A DNA stretch of 64,000 nt, taken from assembly GCF_005049235.1 (NCBI RefSeq), contig NZ_SUMD01000001.1, positions 558,001 through 622,000 on the forward strand, in the 5' to 3' direction. The stretch comes from Rhodococcus oryzae. Its GTDB lineage: Bacteria > Actinomycetota > Actinomycetes > Mycobacteriales > Mycobacteriaceae. Made by a program: the position numbers and the translations under genes. Positions 37,535-47,443 of this stretch are shown piece after piece. The first letter of the stretch is position 1, and the number at the start of each line of letters is the position of its first letter. The notes beneath the pieces were generated by a model. The model was given only the letters and a program-made list of their open reading frames with translations. It was not told where the DNA came from and did not search any database.

Positions 37535-39268
37535 TCAGCGCGAGATCGGCACCGGCTCCAGGATCTCCGCCCTTGCCTCGGGCGCGGCGGCCCGCAGCGC
37601 GTCCGCCGCGGAGTCGTCGGGCTCCGCCTGCGAATGGACCTCCGCCTCGACCCGCGCCCGGTAGGTCTCCACCTCCCGGTCCACGGTGGCCGCGTCCCAG
37701 CCCAGGACCGGCGCCACCAGCTGCGCGACCTGCTCGGCGCAGTTCACCCCGCGGTGCGCGTACTCGATCGAGATCCGGGTGCGCCGCGCGAGGATGTCCT
37801 CGAGGTGCAGCGCGCCCTCGGCTGCGGCCGCGTACACCGCCTCGACCTGGAGGTAGTCGGGCGCATCGGTGATCGGCTGCAGCAGTTCCGGTGTCTCCGT
37901 AGCGAGCCCGAGCACCTCGTGGATCAGCGAACCGTACCGGTCGAGCAGGTGCTTGACCCGGTACGGGTGCAGCCCGTACTGCTCGCCGACCGCTGTCGTC
38001 TGGTTCACCAACGCGAAGTATCCGTCCGCCCCGACCAGCGGCACCTTCTCGGTGATCGAGGGCGCGACGCGGGCCGGAATGTCCTCGGAGGCCATGTCGA
38101 CGGCGTCCTCCGCCATCACCCGGTAGGTGGTGTACTTGCCACCGGCGATCGCCACCAGTCCCGGCGCGACCCGCGCCACGGCGTGCTCACGCGAGAGCTT
38201 GGACGTCTCGTCGCTCTCCCCCGCGAGCAACGGCCGCAGTCCGGCGTACACACCGTCGATGTCGTCGTGGGTCAGCGGGGTGACCAGCACCTTGTTCACG
38301 TGGCCCAGGATGTAGTCGATGTCCGCCTTGGTGGCGGCCGGATGGGCGAGGTCCAGATTCCAGTCGGTGTCGGTGGTTCCGATGATCCAGTGGTTTCCCC
38401 ACGGGATCACGAACAGCACCGACTTCTCCGTGCGCAGGATGATCGCCGCCTCGCTGACCACCCGGTCGCGGGGCACCACGATGTGCACGCCCTTGCTCGC
38501 ACGCACGCGGAACCGCCCGCGCTGGTTGGAGAGCGCCTGGATCTCGTCGGTCCACACACCGGTGGCGTTGATCACGACGTGACCGCGGACCTCCGTGGTG
38601 CTGCCGTCCTCCGAATCCCGCACCCGCACACCGGAAACCCGGTCGGCCTCGCGCAGGAATCCGACCACCTGCGTCGAGGTGCGGACCACCGCGCCGTAGT
38701 GCGCGGCGGTGCGGGCCACGGTCATGGTGTGGCGGGCATCGTCGACGACGGTGTCGTAGTAGCGGATCCCACCGACCATCGAGTTCCGCTTGAGGCCGGG
38801 TGCCAGGCGGAGCGCGCCCGAGCGGGTGAGGTGCTTCTGCGCAGGCACCGACTTGGCGCCGCCCATCGTGTCGTAGAGGAAGATCCCGGCCGCCATGTAC
38901 GGGCGCTCCCACACCCGGTGGGTGATCGGGAACAGGAACTGCAACGGCTTGACGAGGTGCGGGGCCAGCGTCGACAGCGAGAGCTCGCGCTCGCGCAAAG
39001 CCTCACGCACCAGTCCGAATTCGAGCTGCTCGAGGTAGCGCAGGCCGCCGTGGAACATCTTCGACGACCGCGACGAGGTACCGGAGGCGTAGTCGCGCGC
39101 CTCGACAAGGGCGACGCGCAGCCCCCGGGTGGCGGCATCGAGCGCAATGCCGGAGCCAACGACTCCGCCACCGACGACGACGATGTCGAATTGCTCGGAT
39201 CCCAGCTGGTCCCACGCATCCTTGCGCTGTTGCGGGCCCAGAAACTGTGCTCCCGATTGCTTGCTCAA
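37535..39268 (-). CDS. glpD: FAD-dependent glycerol-3-phosphate dehydrogenase
   Basis: A 577-residue membrane-associated flavoenzyme oxidising sn-glycerol 3-phosphate to dihydroxyacetone phosphate with quinone as acceptor. FAD motif GGGVVGSGIALDAATRG lies near residue 33, SSRSSKMFHGGLRYLE near 65, and GGKYTTYR near 375. A C-terminal DAO_C domain follows. Length matches M. tuberculosis GlpD2 (585). ATG 39268 gives MSKQSGAQFLGPQQRKD. It is divergent from glpK, the preceding step, across a 164-bp promoter region. Confidence 0.96.
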   Translation of the reverse strand: MSKQSGAQFLGPQQRKDAWDQLGSEQFDIVVVGGGVVGSGIALDAATRGLRVALVEARDYASGTSSRSSKMFHGGLRYLEQLEFGLVREALRERELSLSTLAPHLVKPLQFLFPITHRVWERPYMAAGIFLYDTMGGAKSVPAQKHLTRSGALRLAPGLKRNSMVGGIRYYDTVVDDARHTMTVARTAAHYGAVVRTSTQVVGFLREADRVSGVRVRDSEDGSTTEVRGHVVINATGVWTDEIQALSNQRGRFRVRASKGVHIVVPRDRVVSEAAIILRTEKSVLFVIPWGNHWIIGTTDTDWNLDLAHPAATKADIDYILGHVNKVLVTPLTHDDIDGVYAGLRPLLAGESDETSKLSREHAVARVAPGLVAIAGGKYTTYRVMAEDAVDMASEDIPARVAPSITEKVPLVGADGYFALVNQTTAVGEQYGLHPYRVKHLLDRYGSLIHEVLGLATETPELLQPITDAPDYLQVEAVYAAAAEGALHLEDILARRTRISIEYAHRGVNCAEQVAQLVAPVLGWDAATVDREVETYRARVEAEVHSQAEPDDSAADALRAAAPEARAEILEPVPISR

Positions 39269-39432
39269 CGCATGCTCCTGTGAGTTGTCGACGAATCAGC
39301 ACCAAGGCTAGGCCATGTCGACCGGTCTTCGCTGCCTCGAACGGGTGGTATGCAGCACCGGGACGACGCCAGGGAAGGGCGCCGTCTCACGATCGACGTG
39401 AATTGTGAGGCGCGCTTTAGTAGCTTTTAGCC

Positions 39433-40929
39433 GTGTATGTCGCCGCGATCGACCAGGGCACCACCTCGAGCCGATGCATGATCTTCGATCATGACGGGCT
39501 GGTGGTCGCCTCCGCTCAGAAGGAACACGAGCAGATCTTCCCTCGTGCGGGGTGGGTCGAGCACGATCCGGAGGAGATCTGGCGGGCCACCCGCGAGGTC
39601 GTCGCGGCCGCCCTGGCCAAGAAGGATCTGACCCGGCACGACATCGCCGCGGTTGGTATCACTAACCAGCGCGAGACCACCGTCGTCTGGGACCGCCGCA
39701 CCGGCAAGCCGGTGTACAACGCGATCGTCTGGCAGGACACCCGCACCGACGAACTCTGCACCGAACTCGCGGGCGATGAGGGGCCAGGACGCTACCGCGA
39801 GCGCACCGGGCTGCCCCTGTCCACCTACTTCTCCGGCCCCAAGATCCGCTGGATCCTCGACAACGTCGAGGGGGCCCGCGAGCGAGCCGAGGCGGGTGAC
39901 CTCTGCTTCGGCACGATGGACACCTGGATCCTGTGGCACCTCACCGGCGGCGCGGACGGCGGACTGCACGTCACGGACCCGACCAACGCGTCCAGGACCA
40001 TGCTGATGGACCTGCGAACACTCGAATGGGACGAACAGATCTGCGCCGAGTTCCGGATCCCGACCTCGATGCTGCCGCAGATCCGCAGCTCCTCCGAGGT
40101 GTACGCGCAGGTTCGCGAGCGGGGCACCCTGGCCGGGGTGCCGATCGCGGGCATCCTCGGCGACCAGCAGGCCGCCACCTTCGGGCAGGCCTGCCTGAGC
40201 GTCGGTGAGGCCAAGAACACGTACGGCACCGGCAACTTCCTGCTGCTCAACACCGGCACCACCCCGATGCCGAGCAGCAACGGGCTCCTCACCACCGTCT
40301 GCTACCGGATCGGCGAGGCGCCCGCCGTGTACGCGCTCGAGGGTTCGGTGGCGGTCACCGGATCGCTCATCCAGTGGCTGCGCGACAACCTCGGGATCAT
40401 CAACTCCGCCAAGGAGATCGAGGGACTCGCCGCCAGCGTGGAGGACAACGGCGGGGCGTACTTCGTGCCCGCGTTCTCCGGTCTGTTCGCGCCGCGGTGG
40501 CGCCCCGACGCGCGCGGGGCGATCGTGGGGCTGACCAGGTTCGTCAACAAGGGGCACCTCGCACGGGCCGCGCTGGAGGCCACCGCCTTTCAGACCCGCG
40601 AGGTCCTCGAGGCGTGCCTCGCCGACTCCGGTGTCGAGCTGACCGCACTGAAGGTGGACGGCGGCATGGTGCTCAACGAGATCCTGATGCAGTTCCAATC
40701 GGACATCCTCGACGTCCCGGTGATCCGGCCGGTGGTCAACGAGACCACCGCGCTCGGCGCCGCCTACGCCGCCGGGCTCGCGGTCGGGTTCTGGGCGGGC
40801 GAGGACGACATCCGCAACAACTGGGCCGTCGGGCGCACCTGGAAGCCGACCATGGCCGCGACCGAGCGCGATCGGCTGTACCGGGAGTGGAACAAGGCCG
40901 TCGAGCGGACCTACGACTGGGTCGACTAG
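39433..40929 (+). CDS. glpK: Glycerol kinase
   Basis: A 498-residue FGGY-family kinase phosphorylating glycerol with ATP. N-terminal [11 protein letters not shown] is the first phosphate-binding motif, [10 protein letters not shown] lies near residue 240, and the second FGGY signature [20 protein letters not shown] near 375. The GTG start at 39433 has no Shine-Dalgarno and sits just after AGCTTTTAGCC, so it may be leaderless. Its position facing glpD creates a glycerol-use unit, while in M. tuberculosis glpK lies elsewhere. No glycerol facilitator is seen in the window. Confidence 0.96.
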   Translation: MYVAAIDQGTTSSRCMIFDHDGLVVASAQKEHEQIFPRAGWVEHDPEEIWRATREVVAAALAKKDLTRHDIAAVGITNQRETTVVWDRRTGKPVYNAIVWQDTRTDELCTELAGDEGPGRYRERTGLPLSTYFSGPKIRWILDNVEGARERAEAGDLCFGTMDTWILWHLTGGADGGLHVTDPTNASRTMLMDLRTLEWDEQICAEFRIPTSMLPQIRSSSEVYAQVRERGTLAGVPIAGILGDQQAATFGQACLSVGEAKNTYGTGNFLLLNTGTTPMPSSNGLLTTVCYRIGEAPAVYALEGSVAVTGSLIQWLRDNLGIINSAKEIEGLAASVEDNGGAYFVPAFSGLFAPRWRPDARGAIVGLTRFVNKGHLARAALEATAFQTREVLEACLADSGVELTALKVDGGMVLNEILMQFQSDILDVPVIRPVVNETTALGAAYAAGLAVGFWAGEDDIRNNWAVGRTWKPTMAATERDRLYREWNKAVERTYDWVD

Positions 40930-40942
40930 GCCCGCCGGTCGC

Positions 40943-42127
40943 TCAGCGGCCTCCGTGCGCCGCCGCCAGCCTGCCGACCGCCTCACCCAGGGTCGATTCG
41001 TCGTTGGTGGTGAAGCACAACCGCGCGGTGCCCCGATGGTCACCGCCGACGGCAAAGGCCGATCCGGGCACGAAGGCGACGCCGTGGTCGAGTGCGGCCG
41101 CCAGGAGCAGCTCCGTGTCGGTGCCGTCGCGGAACTCGAGCCAGCAGAACATGCCGCCGCCGATCTCCGTCACGGACACGGCGTCACCGAACGCGCCGGT
41201 CACGGCGGAGGCGAGCGCCCCGGCGCGGGCGCCGTAGACGGCGCGGATCCGCTCCAGGTGCCCGGTCAGCCACGGTCCGTCTGCCAGCATGGTCGCGGCG
41301 ATCTGCTGGGTCAGCGCCCCGCCGCACAGGTCCGCGCCCTGCTTGACCAACTCGACGGCCTCGCTGACCGCGCGCGGGCCACGCAGCCACCCGACCCGCA
41401 GCGCGGGCGCCAGGATCTTCGACGCGCTCGAGAGCCGGATGACCCGGTCCGAGTGGTCCGCCACCGGTGCGGGCGGCGCGGCGTCGAACCAGATCTCGCC
41501 GTACGGGTCGTCCTCGATCACCCAGAATCCGTACGCCTCGGCGAGCGCGGCGAGGTGCCGCCTGCGCGCGACGGACATCGTGGCGCTGCCGGGGTTGTGG
41601 AAGTTGCTCACCGTGTGCACCAGCACGGGCCGTTCCCCCGCGGCGAGGAGCTCCTCCAGGTGGTCGGTGCGCATTCCGTCCGCGTCGAGCGGCACCGTGA
41701 GGATCCTCGCCTCGGCGAGGCGGAACACCTGGAGGGCCCCGGTGTGGGCGGGTTCCTCGACGACGACCGTGGCGCCGGGGTCGAGGAGCACCTGGGCGAG
41801 CAGGCTCAGCGCCTGCTGCGACCCGTGGGTCACCACCACCTCACGCGGGTCAACCGGGCGCGATCCGGCCGCGGACTCCCGCGCTGCGATCACCTCGCGC
41901 AGGCCGAACCAGCCCGCGGTCTCGGTGTACTGGACCGCGTCCGGTCGCGCGAGCACCGCCTCGCTCGCCTCGCGGATCCGCTCCCGCGGAATGAGCTCGG
42001 GGTCGGGCAGCCCGCCTGCCAGGCTGACGATCTCGGGGCGGGCGGTGATGGTGAGCAGATCCCGGATCGCCGAGCTGCGGAGCCCGTTCATGCGGCGCGC
42101 GAACGCGGGGTGCGGGGACGGGGACAT
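40943..42127 (-). CDS. PLP-dependent aminotransferase, class I/II (2-aminoadipate/MocR-domain type)
   Basis: A 394-residue fold type I aminotransferase. PLP lysine in SSASKILAPALRVGW near residue 235, cofactor Asp/Tyr in EDDPYGEIWF, and SLAGGLPDPELIP near the N-terminus, typical of the LysN/2-aminoadipate aminotransferase-like group. ATG 42127 is preceded by GGGAGG. It has no GntR DNA-binding part, so it is an enzyme rather than a MocR regulator. A possible role is aminoadipate transamination downstream of Lat/Pcd, but this is only inference. A 13-bp palindrome lies upstream. Confidence 0.85.
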   Translation of the reverse strand: MSPSPHPAFARRMNGLRSSAIRDLLTITARPEIVSLAGGLPDPELIPRERIREASEAVLARPDAVQYTETAGWFGLREVIAARESAAGSRPVDPREVVVTHGSQQALSLLAQVLLDPGATVVVEEPAHTGALQVFRLAEARILTVPLDADGMRTDHLEELLAAGERPVLVHTVSNFHNPGSATMSVARRRHLAALAEAYGFWVIEDDPYGEIWFDAAPPAPVADHSDRVIRLSSASKILAPALRVGWLRGPRAVSEAVELVKQGADLCGGALTQQIAATMLADGPWLTGHLERIRAVYGARAGALASAVTGAFGDAVSVTEIGGGMFCWLEFRDGTDTELLLAAALDHGVAFVPGSAFAVGGDHRGTARLCFTTNDESTLGEAVGRLAAAHGGR

Positions 42128-42256
42128 GAGACCTCCCGGGGCAGACGGGGAAAGGACGAGGCAGAAACACCTGGTCGTCCCGGGTCTGCGGGGCGGGAGG
42201 CGCCGAAGCGGGGGCCGATGGTCGCGGCCGGCACCATCGACTATCACACAGGCGGG

Positions 42257-42290
42257 CCCACGATATGAACCCTGCGTTTCATATCGTGGG
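42257..42290. repeat. 13-bp perfect inverted repeat between lpdA and the aminotransferase gene
   Basis: CCCACGATATGAA at 42257-42269 and TTCATATCGTGGG at 42278-42290 pair perfectly around an 8-base loop. It lies 10 bases past the lpdA stop and about 130 bases before the aminotransferase ATG. It may be the lpdA terminator. The AT-rich inner ATATGAA/TTCATAT also looks like an operator for the aminotransferase gene. Confidence 0.8.
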
Positions 42291-42300
42291 ACCCACGAGG

Positions 42301-43704
42301 TCAGTCGAGGTCGTCGTGGCGCATCAACTGGCGGGCGGCCTCGGTGATCGATCCGGTCAGCGACGGGTACACCGAGAAGGTCTGCGCCAGATCGTTCACC
42401 GACAGGTTGTTCTGCACCGCGATGGCGATCGGGAGGATCAACTCCGATGCGGTCGGGGCCACCACGACCCCGCCGATCACCACGCCGGTGGCCGGGCGGC
42501 AGAAGATCTTCACGAAGCCGCGCCGCAGTCCCGACATCTTGGCCCGCGGGTTGGTGTTCAGCGGGAGCATCACGGTGCGCGCAGGCACCTCGCCGTCGTC
42601 GATCGAGGCCTGGCTGACGCCGACGGTGGCGATCTCGGGGCGGGTGAACACCGCCGAGGCGACGGTCTTGAGCTTGATGGGGCTGACCCCCTCGCCCAGG
42701 GCGTGGTACATCGCGATCCGGCCCTGCATCGCCGCGACGGAGGCCAGCGGCAGCAGGCCGGTGCAGTCGCCTGCCGCGTAGATCCCCGACACCGACGTCC
42801 GCGAGACACGGTCCACCCGCAGGTAGCCGCCCGGGTCGAGCTCGATGCCCACCCGCTCGAGCCCGAGATCGTTGGTGTTGGGGATCGAACCGACCGTCAT
42901 CAGTGCGTGGCTGCCGGTGACCACCCGACCGTCGGCCAGCGTCACCGCGATGCCGTCCGCGGTGCGCTCGACGGAATCGGCGCGGGCGTGCTTGACCAGG
43001 GTCACACCGCGCTCGGACAGCGCTTCCTCGAGGACGAGGGCCGCGTCCGCGTCCTCATGCGGCAGCACCCGGTCGCGACTGGAGACCATCGTCACCTTGA
43101 CGCCCATCTCGGTGTACGCGGAGACGAACTCGGCGCCGGTGACGCCCGAACCGACCACCACCAGGTGCTCGGGCAGCGAATCGAGGTCGTAGAGCTGCCG
43201 CCAGTTCAGGATGCGCTCGCCGTCCGGCTTGGCGGTCGGCAGGATGCGGGGGCTCGCGCCGGTGGCGATCAGCACGACGTCGGCGTCGAGCACCTGCTCG
43301 CCGCCGCCGTGCAGCGTCGCCTTGACCTGGTGCGCCGCCATCCCGAGCTCCTGGTCGATCAGCTCCCCGTGCCCGGCGAGCAGCTCGACGCCGACGGTCT
43401 GGAGCCGATCCCTGATGTCCGAGGACTGGGCCTGCGCGAGGCTCTTGACCCGGGAGTGGATCTGCGGCAGCGAGATGGTGGCCTGGGACGGCTCGAGGCT
43501 GATGCCCAGGTCGGTGGCCCGGCGCATGTCCGTGCGCACCCCGGTCGAGGCGATGAACGTCTTGGACGGCACGCAGTCCCACAGCACGCAGGCACCGCCG
43601 ACCCCGTCGCAATCGATCAGCGAAACCGACGCACCGTGCTGGGCGGCGACGAGCGCCGCCTCATACCCGGCCGGTCCGCCGCCAATGATCACGATCCGGG
43701 TCAT
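42301..43704 (-). CDS. lpdA: NAD(P)H quinone reductase, LpdA type (pyridine nucleotide-disulfide oxidoreductase family)
   Basis: A 467-residue flavoprotein of the disulfide reductase family. FAD motif GGGPAGYEAAL lies near residue 8, NAD(P) motif GSGVTGAEF near 180 and AAGDCTG near 315. A CxxxxC pair is present (Cys39, Cys44 in GGACVLWDCVPSK), whereas M. tuberculosis LpdA, as I recall, has lost the first cysteine. The C-terminal HPxxxE base of lipoamide dehydrogenase is replaced by VYPSLTGSITE, so dihydrolipoamide oxidation is unlikely. The M. tuberculosis counterpart reduces quinones and helps resist oxidative stress. ATG 43704. Confidence 0.92.
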   Translation of the reverse strand: MTRIVIIGGGPAGYEAALVAAQHGASVSLIDCDGVGGACVLWDCVPSKTFIASTGVRTDMRRATDLGISLEPSQATISLPQIHSRVKSLAQAQSSDIRDRLQTVGVELLAGHGELIDQELGMAAHQVKATLHGGGEQVLDADVVLIATGASPRILPTAKPDGERILNWRQLYDLDSLPEHLVVVGSGVTGAEFVSAYTEMGVKVTMVSSRDRVLPHEDADAALVLEEALSERGVTLVKHARADSVERTADGIAVTLADGRVVTGSHALMTVGSIPNTNDLGLERVGIELDPGGYLRVDRVSRTSVSGIYAAGDCTGLLPLASVAAMQGRIAMYHALGEGVSPIKLKTVASAVFTRPEIATVGVSQASIDDGEVPARTVMLPLNTNPRAKMSGLRRGFVKIFCRPATGVVIGGVVVAPTASELILPIAIAVQNNLSVNDLAQTFSVYPSLTGSITEAARQLMRHDDLD

Positions 43705-43868
43705 TCATCCTCCAGTTGTTCGGGAGCTGTTACGCAAGGTGTCGGTGCGTTCCACGCTATTGCACCGGCCCCTTCCGACGCACGTCGGCACCGGTTCCCT
43801 GCGGCGAACGGGTTTCGTTTTGCTGTGTGCGGTTCTGCAGTCACCCCGACGGGGTTTAGGCTTTCGCC

Positions 43869-44342
43869 GTGCCGATCTACGCCGCTTACGGATCCAACAT
43901 GCATCCGGAGCAGATGCTCAAGCGCTGCCCGCACTCGCCGATGGCGGGAACGGGCTGGCTGCACGGTTGGCGATTGACCTTCAGCGGCGGCGACATCGGC
44001 TGGGAAGGCGCACTGGCCACCGTCGTCGAGGACCCCGACTCCAGCGTCTTCGTGGTGCTCTACGACGTGCCCGACGAGGACGAGGTGAGCCTCGACCGGT
44101 GGGAGGGCTCCGAGCTCGGCATCCACCGCAAGATCCGGATCCGCGTCGACACCGACGGCGAACCGGTGCTGGCCTGGCTCTACGTCCTCGACGCCTACGA
44201 GGGCGGGCTGCCCTCCGCGCGCTACCTCGGTGTGATGGCCGAGGCCGCCGAGATCGCGGGAGCGCCCGCCGAGTACGTCCGCGATCTGCGAACCCGCAAC
44301 AGCCGCAACGTGGGCCCCGGGACCCCCGGCTACACCACCTAG
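43869..44342 (+). CDS. Gamma-glutamylcyclotransferase-fold protein (Rv3304-like)
   Basis: A 157-residue GGCT-fold protein. The YGSNM signature lies at residues 7-11 and the likely catalytic glutamate in LDRWEGSELGIHRKI near 78. Such enzymes cleave gamma-glutamyl dipeptides to 5-oxoproline, though the true substrate of this actinobacterial branch is not known to me. The GTG start at 43869 gives MPIYAAYGSN. It is divergent from lpdA across 164 bp and overlaps the convergent M20 hydrolase gene by 4 bases. Same order as M. tuberculosis lpdA / Rv3304 / amiA1. Confidence 0.85.
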   Translation: MPIYAAYGSNMHPEQMLKRCPHSPMAGTGWLHGWRLTFSGGDIGWEGALATVVEDPDSSVFVVLYDVPDEDEVSLDRWEGSELGIHRKIRIRVDTDGEPVLAWLYVLDAYEGGLPSARYLGVMAEAAEIAGAPAEYVRDLRTRNSRNVGPGTPGYTT

Positions 44343-45502
44343 AGAACGCCCGCCGCGGCCAGCGGCAGGTTGGCCAGCACCCGGACGCCGACCCCGAGCG
44401 CCCGCTCGTCCAGGTCGAAGGTCGGCTGATGGATGTCGAGCTGCGGCCCGACTCCCGACCACACCCCCAGCCGGGCCATGGCGCCGGGAACCTCCTCGAG
44501 ATACCAGGAGAAGTCCTCGCCGCCGCCCGACTGCGGGGTGTCCGATTTCGCGTCCGGTCCGATCGCGGCGATCGCGCTCTCGAAGATCCGGGTGGAGTCC
44601 TCGTCGTTCACCACCGGCGGCACGCCGCGCCGGTAGTTGAGCTGATAGCGCACCCCCGTCGGCGCGAGCAGACCGTCCACGATCTCGTGGACCATCGGTT
44701 CGAGCAGCGCCCAGGTGTCGTGGTCGCCGGTCCGGACGGTCCCGATCAGCCTGCCCGACTGGGGAATCGCATTCGGTGCCTGCCCCGCGGTGACCGCGCC
44801 CCACACCATCACGGTGCTCGTGCGCGGATCGATCCGCCTGCTCAGCATTCCCGGCAGCCCGGTGATGACCGTGCCGAGGGCATACACCAGGTCGGTGGTC
44901 AGGTGCGGTCGGGAGGTGTGCCCACCCGGGGAATCGAGGATGAGTTCGACGGTGTCCGCCGCGGAGGTGATCGCACCGAGCCGGACGCCGACGCGGCCCG
45001 CTTCCAGCCGTGGGTCACAGTGCAGCGCAAAGATTCTCGACACGCCCTTGAGAGCTCCGGCGGCCACCGCATCCAGCGCGCCGCCGGGCATCACCTCCTC
45101 GGCGGGCTGGAAGATCAGCCGCACCCCGACCGGCAGGTCCGGTGCCTGGGCGAGCGCCAGGCCCGCGCCGAGCAGGATGGTGGTGTGTGCGTCGTGGCCA
45201 CACGCGTGGGAGACCCCGGTGACCGTCGACGCGTAGGGCGCTCCGGTGGCCTCCTGGAGCGGCAGCGCGTCCATGTCGGCCCGAAGCGCGACCCGCGGGC
45301 CGTCCGGGCCGATGTCACAGGTCAAACCGGTTCCGCCGGGAAGGATCTCGGGTGCCAGGCCGGCCGCGATCAGGCGGGTCGCGACGAACTCGGTGGTGGC
45401 GTACTCGTGCCGGGCCAGCTCCGGGTGCGCGTGGATGTGGCGCCGCCACGACGAGAGGTCTGCGGTGTGGTCGGCGACCCAGCGGTCGATCCACTCGGTC
45501 AT
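44339..45502 (-). CDS. amiA1: M20-family amidohydrolase, AmiA1-like
   Basis: A 387-residue metal-dependent amidohydrolase of the M20D (aminoacylase/IAA-amino acid hydrolase) group. Metal ligands appear in SHACGHDAH near residue 100, PAEEVMPGGA near 133, HCD near 160 and the late GGGEDFSWY. The dimerisation lid lies between about 180 and 290. It probably deacylates N-acyl amino acids or related amides. The ATG at 45502 overlaps the amiB1 stop (ATGA), so the pair is co-translated. Assignment to AmiA1 rests on gene order. Confidence 0.87.
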   Translation of the reverse strand: MTEWIDRWVADHTADLSSWRRHIHAHPELARHEYATTEFVATRLIAAGLAPEILPGGTGLTCDIGPDGPRVALRADMDALPLQEATGAPYASTVTGVSHACGHDAHTTILLGAGLALAQAPDLPVGVRLIFQPAEEVMPGGALDAVAAGALKGVSRIFALHCDPRLEAGRVGVRLGAITSAADTVELILDSPGGHTSRPHLTTDLVYALGTVITGLPGMLSRRIDPRTSTVMVWGAVTAGQAPNAIPQSGRLIGTVRTGDHDTWALLEPMVHEIVDGLLAPTGVRYQLNYRRGVPPVVNDEDSTRIFESAIAAIGPDAKSDTPQSGGGEDFSWYLEEVPGAMARLGVWSGVGPQLDIHQPTFDLDERALGVGVRVLANLPLAAAGVL

Positions 45503-46674
45503 CGACTGCCCACCCCCCGCCGCTGTGCGCCGTCGAGCAGGCGCGCTCGCTGTTCGGGATCGGTCGCCGCACGGATCGCGGTGCCCGCCAGCGCCACCGC
45601 GCCGTCGAGGACCGCGCGGTCAGCTGACTCGGTCACGCACGCCGCGGCGAACGCCGGTTGATGGGTGGCCGCACCGCCCGACTCGATCCCGATCACGGGG
45701 TGGATCCCCGGCAACACGTGCGTGACGTTGCCCATATCTGTGCTGCCCAAGGGACGCGATCCTTCCAATGCCGGGGCCAACGGACTGCGCCCCATCTCCA
45801 CTATCAGTTCACGATAGGACCGGACCAGCCACGGATCGGGCCGCAGTTCGGTGTAGTTCGGTGAGACGGTACGAATCTCGTGCGTACACCCGGCCGCCAG
45901 CGCGCCCGCCTCGAAACAGGCCAGCGCCCGTTCCGTCAGTTCGGTGAGCGAATCCGCGGTCTGCGCCCTCAGGTAGTAGTGCATCTCGGTCCTGGCGGGC
46001 ACGATATTCGGCGCGATCCCGCCGTCGCTGACGATCCCGTGCATCTGCTGGCCCGCGGACAGGTGCTGACGGAGCAGTCCGAGACCCACCTGCGCGATGG
46101 TGGCCGCATCGGCCGCATTGCGTCCGAGCTGCGGCGATGCCGAGGCGTGCGCCTCGCGGCCGCTGAAGACGACGGCCAGATCGGCCATCGCGAGCGAGGT
46201 GGCACCCGCGATGTCCTCGGGGCCCGGGTGGACCATCATCGCCGCACCGAGGTCGTCGAAGACACCGCGCTCGAGCATCAGCACCTTGCCGCCGCCGCTC
46301 TCCTCGGCGGGGGTGCCGATCACCCGGACGGTGATACCGAGGCGATCCGCGAGCGGCGCGAGCGCGAGGCCCGCGCCGACCGCGGATGCCGCGATGATGT
46401 TGTGCCCGCAGGCGTGTCCGATCTCCGGCAGCGCGTCGTACTCCGCGAGGATCCCGATGACCAGGTCGCCGCTGCCAAAACTGGCGGTGAACGCCGTCGG
46501 CAGTTCGGCCACCGGCGACTCGACGTCAAAACCCCGCTGCGAGAGCAGTTCCGCGACCTTTGCGGCGCTGCGATGCTCCTCGAAAGCGAGCTCCGGCTCC
46601 GCGTGGATCGAATGCGACAGCGCGACGAGGTCGGACGCCGCTGTCGCGACCGTACCGACCACTTCCGAATTCAC
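45499..46674 (-). CDS. amiB1: M20-family amidohydrolase, AmiB1-like
   Basis: A 391-residue M20D amidohydrolase, distinct from AmiA1 and closer to the AbgB / p-aminobenzoyl-glutamate hydrolase-like group. Metal motif GHACGHN near residue 92, PAEESGGGK near 128, and MVHPGPED near 150. First gene of the two-gene amidohydrolase unit. ATG 46674 follows a TGGAGCC segment. Substrate unknown. The name follows synteny with M. tuberculosis Rv3306c. Confidence 0.86.
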   Translation of the reverse strand: MNSEVVGTVATAASDLVALSHSIHAEPELAFEEHRSAAKVAELLSQRGFDVESPVAELPTAFTASFGSGDLVIGILAEYDALPEIGHACGHNIIAASAVGAGLALAPLADRLGITVRVIGTPAEESGGGKVLMLERGVFDDLGAAMMVHPGPEDIAGATSLAMADLAVVFSGREAHASASPQLGRNAADAATIAQVGLGLLRQHLSAGQQMHGIVSDGGIAPNIVPARTEMHYYLRAQTADSLTELTERALACFEAGALAAGCTHEIRTVSPNYTELRPDPWLVRSYRELIVEMGRSPLAPALEGSRPLGSTDMGNVTHVLPGIHPVIGIESGGAATHQPAFAAACVTESADRAVLDGAVALAGTAIRAATDPEQRARLLDGAQRRGVGSR

Positions 46675-46726
46675 GGCTCCAGTATCTCATCCGTGTCCGG
46701 CGTCACCCGCCGCTCGAGCCCGATGG

Positions 46727-47425
46727 CTAGCCGAAGCTGAGGTTCGACGGATCCGTCGGCACGGCGAAGGCCTCGACGACCGGCCGGTGGATACCGGACT
46801 TGATCCCCGCAAGGTTCGGCCCGTGCAGCGCCGTCGACGCCGCCGCCCGCGCCACCGCGGCGGCCAACACGCCGTCGCCGTCCGCCGTCTGGTTCACGAT
46901 CCCGGCCGCCAGCGCATCCGGTCCGCCGTACCGGCGGCTGGTGGTCATCGCCTCGACCGCGGTCTGGCGGGGCAGGGCGGTCGTCATCAGCGCGTTCATG
47001 CCGATGGTGAACGGCATGTTCAGTGCCGCCTCCGGCAGGCTGTAGAAGCCCCGGTCCGCGCGCATCACGCGCAGGTCCTGCGAGGTGGCGAGCATGGCGC
47101 CTGCCCCGAACGCGTGGCCCTGCACCGCGGCGACCGTGACCATCGGGAAGGTCAGCAGCCGGGTGAACACGGTGTGCACCTGGTCCAGGTACCAGTGCGA
47201 CTTGTCGAGGTTGCCGAACAGCCAATCGGTGTCGAGACCATTGCTGTAGAACTTGCCGGTGGCGTAGGTGACCAGGGCAGCGGGACCCTCGTGGGCCTCG
47301 ACCTCGTCCAGCTTCGCGTGGATCTCGGTGATCCAGTCCGGATGGAAGCGGTTCTCGCTGTCCGTCTGACCCTCGGCACCGAGGTACAGGATGAATACGT
47401 CGCCGTCGCGCTCAAGAAATGGCAT
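46727..47425 (-). CDS. Crotonase-family protein, enoyl-CoA hydratase/isomerase
   Basis: A 232-residue crotonase-fold protein. Oxyanion elements appear as [11 protein letters not shown] near residue 62 and [11 protein letters not shown] near 105. Of the two hydratase glutamates, the first (in GGGCELA of hydratases) is Met here, and only the second is kept in SLPEAALN. A single glutamate is typical of delta3,delta2-enoyl-CoA isomerases, so isomerase activity is more likely than hydration. ATG 47425 lies directly back-to-back with the start region of deoD, sharing a tiny promoter region. Confidence 0.85.
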   Translation of the reverse strand: MPFLERDGDVFILYLGAEGQTDSENRFHPDWITEIHAKLDEVEAHEGPAALVTYATGKFYSNGLDTDWLFGNLDKSHWYLDQVHTVFTRLLTFPMVTVAAVQGHAFGAGAMLATSQDLRVMRADRGFYSLPEAALNMPFTIGMNALMTTALPRQTAVEAMTTSRRYGGPDALAAGIVNQTADGDGVLAAAVARAAASTALHGPNLAGIKSGIHRPVVEAFAVPTDPSNLSFG

Positions 47426-47443
47426 ATGGGCACAATAGCGGCC

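Noticed and set aside
42301-43704. Dihydrolipoamide dehydrogenase
   Set aside because: The catalytic His-Glu at the C-terminus is missing and gene order matches the quinone reductase LpdA.
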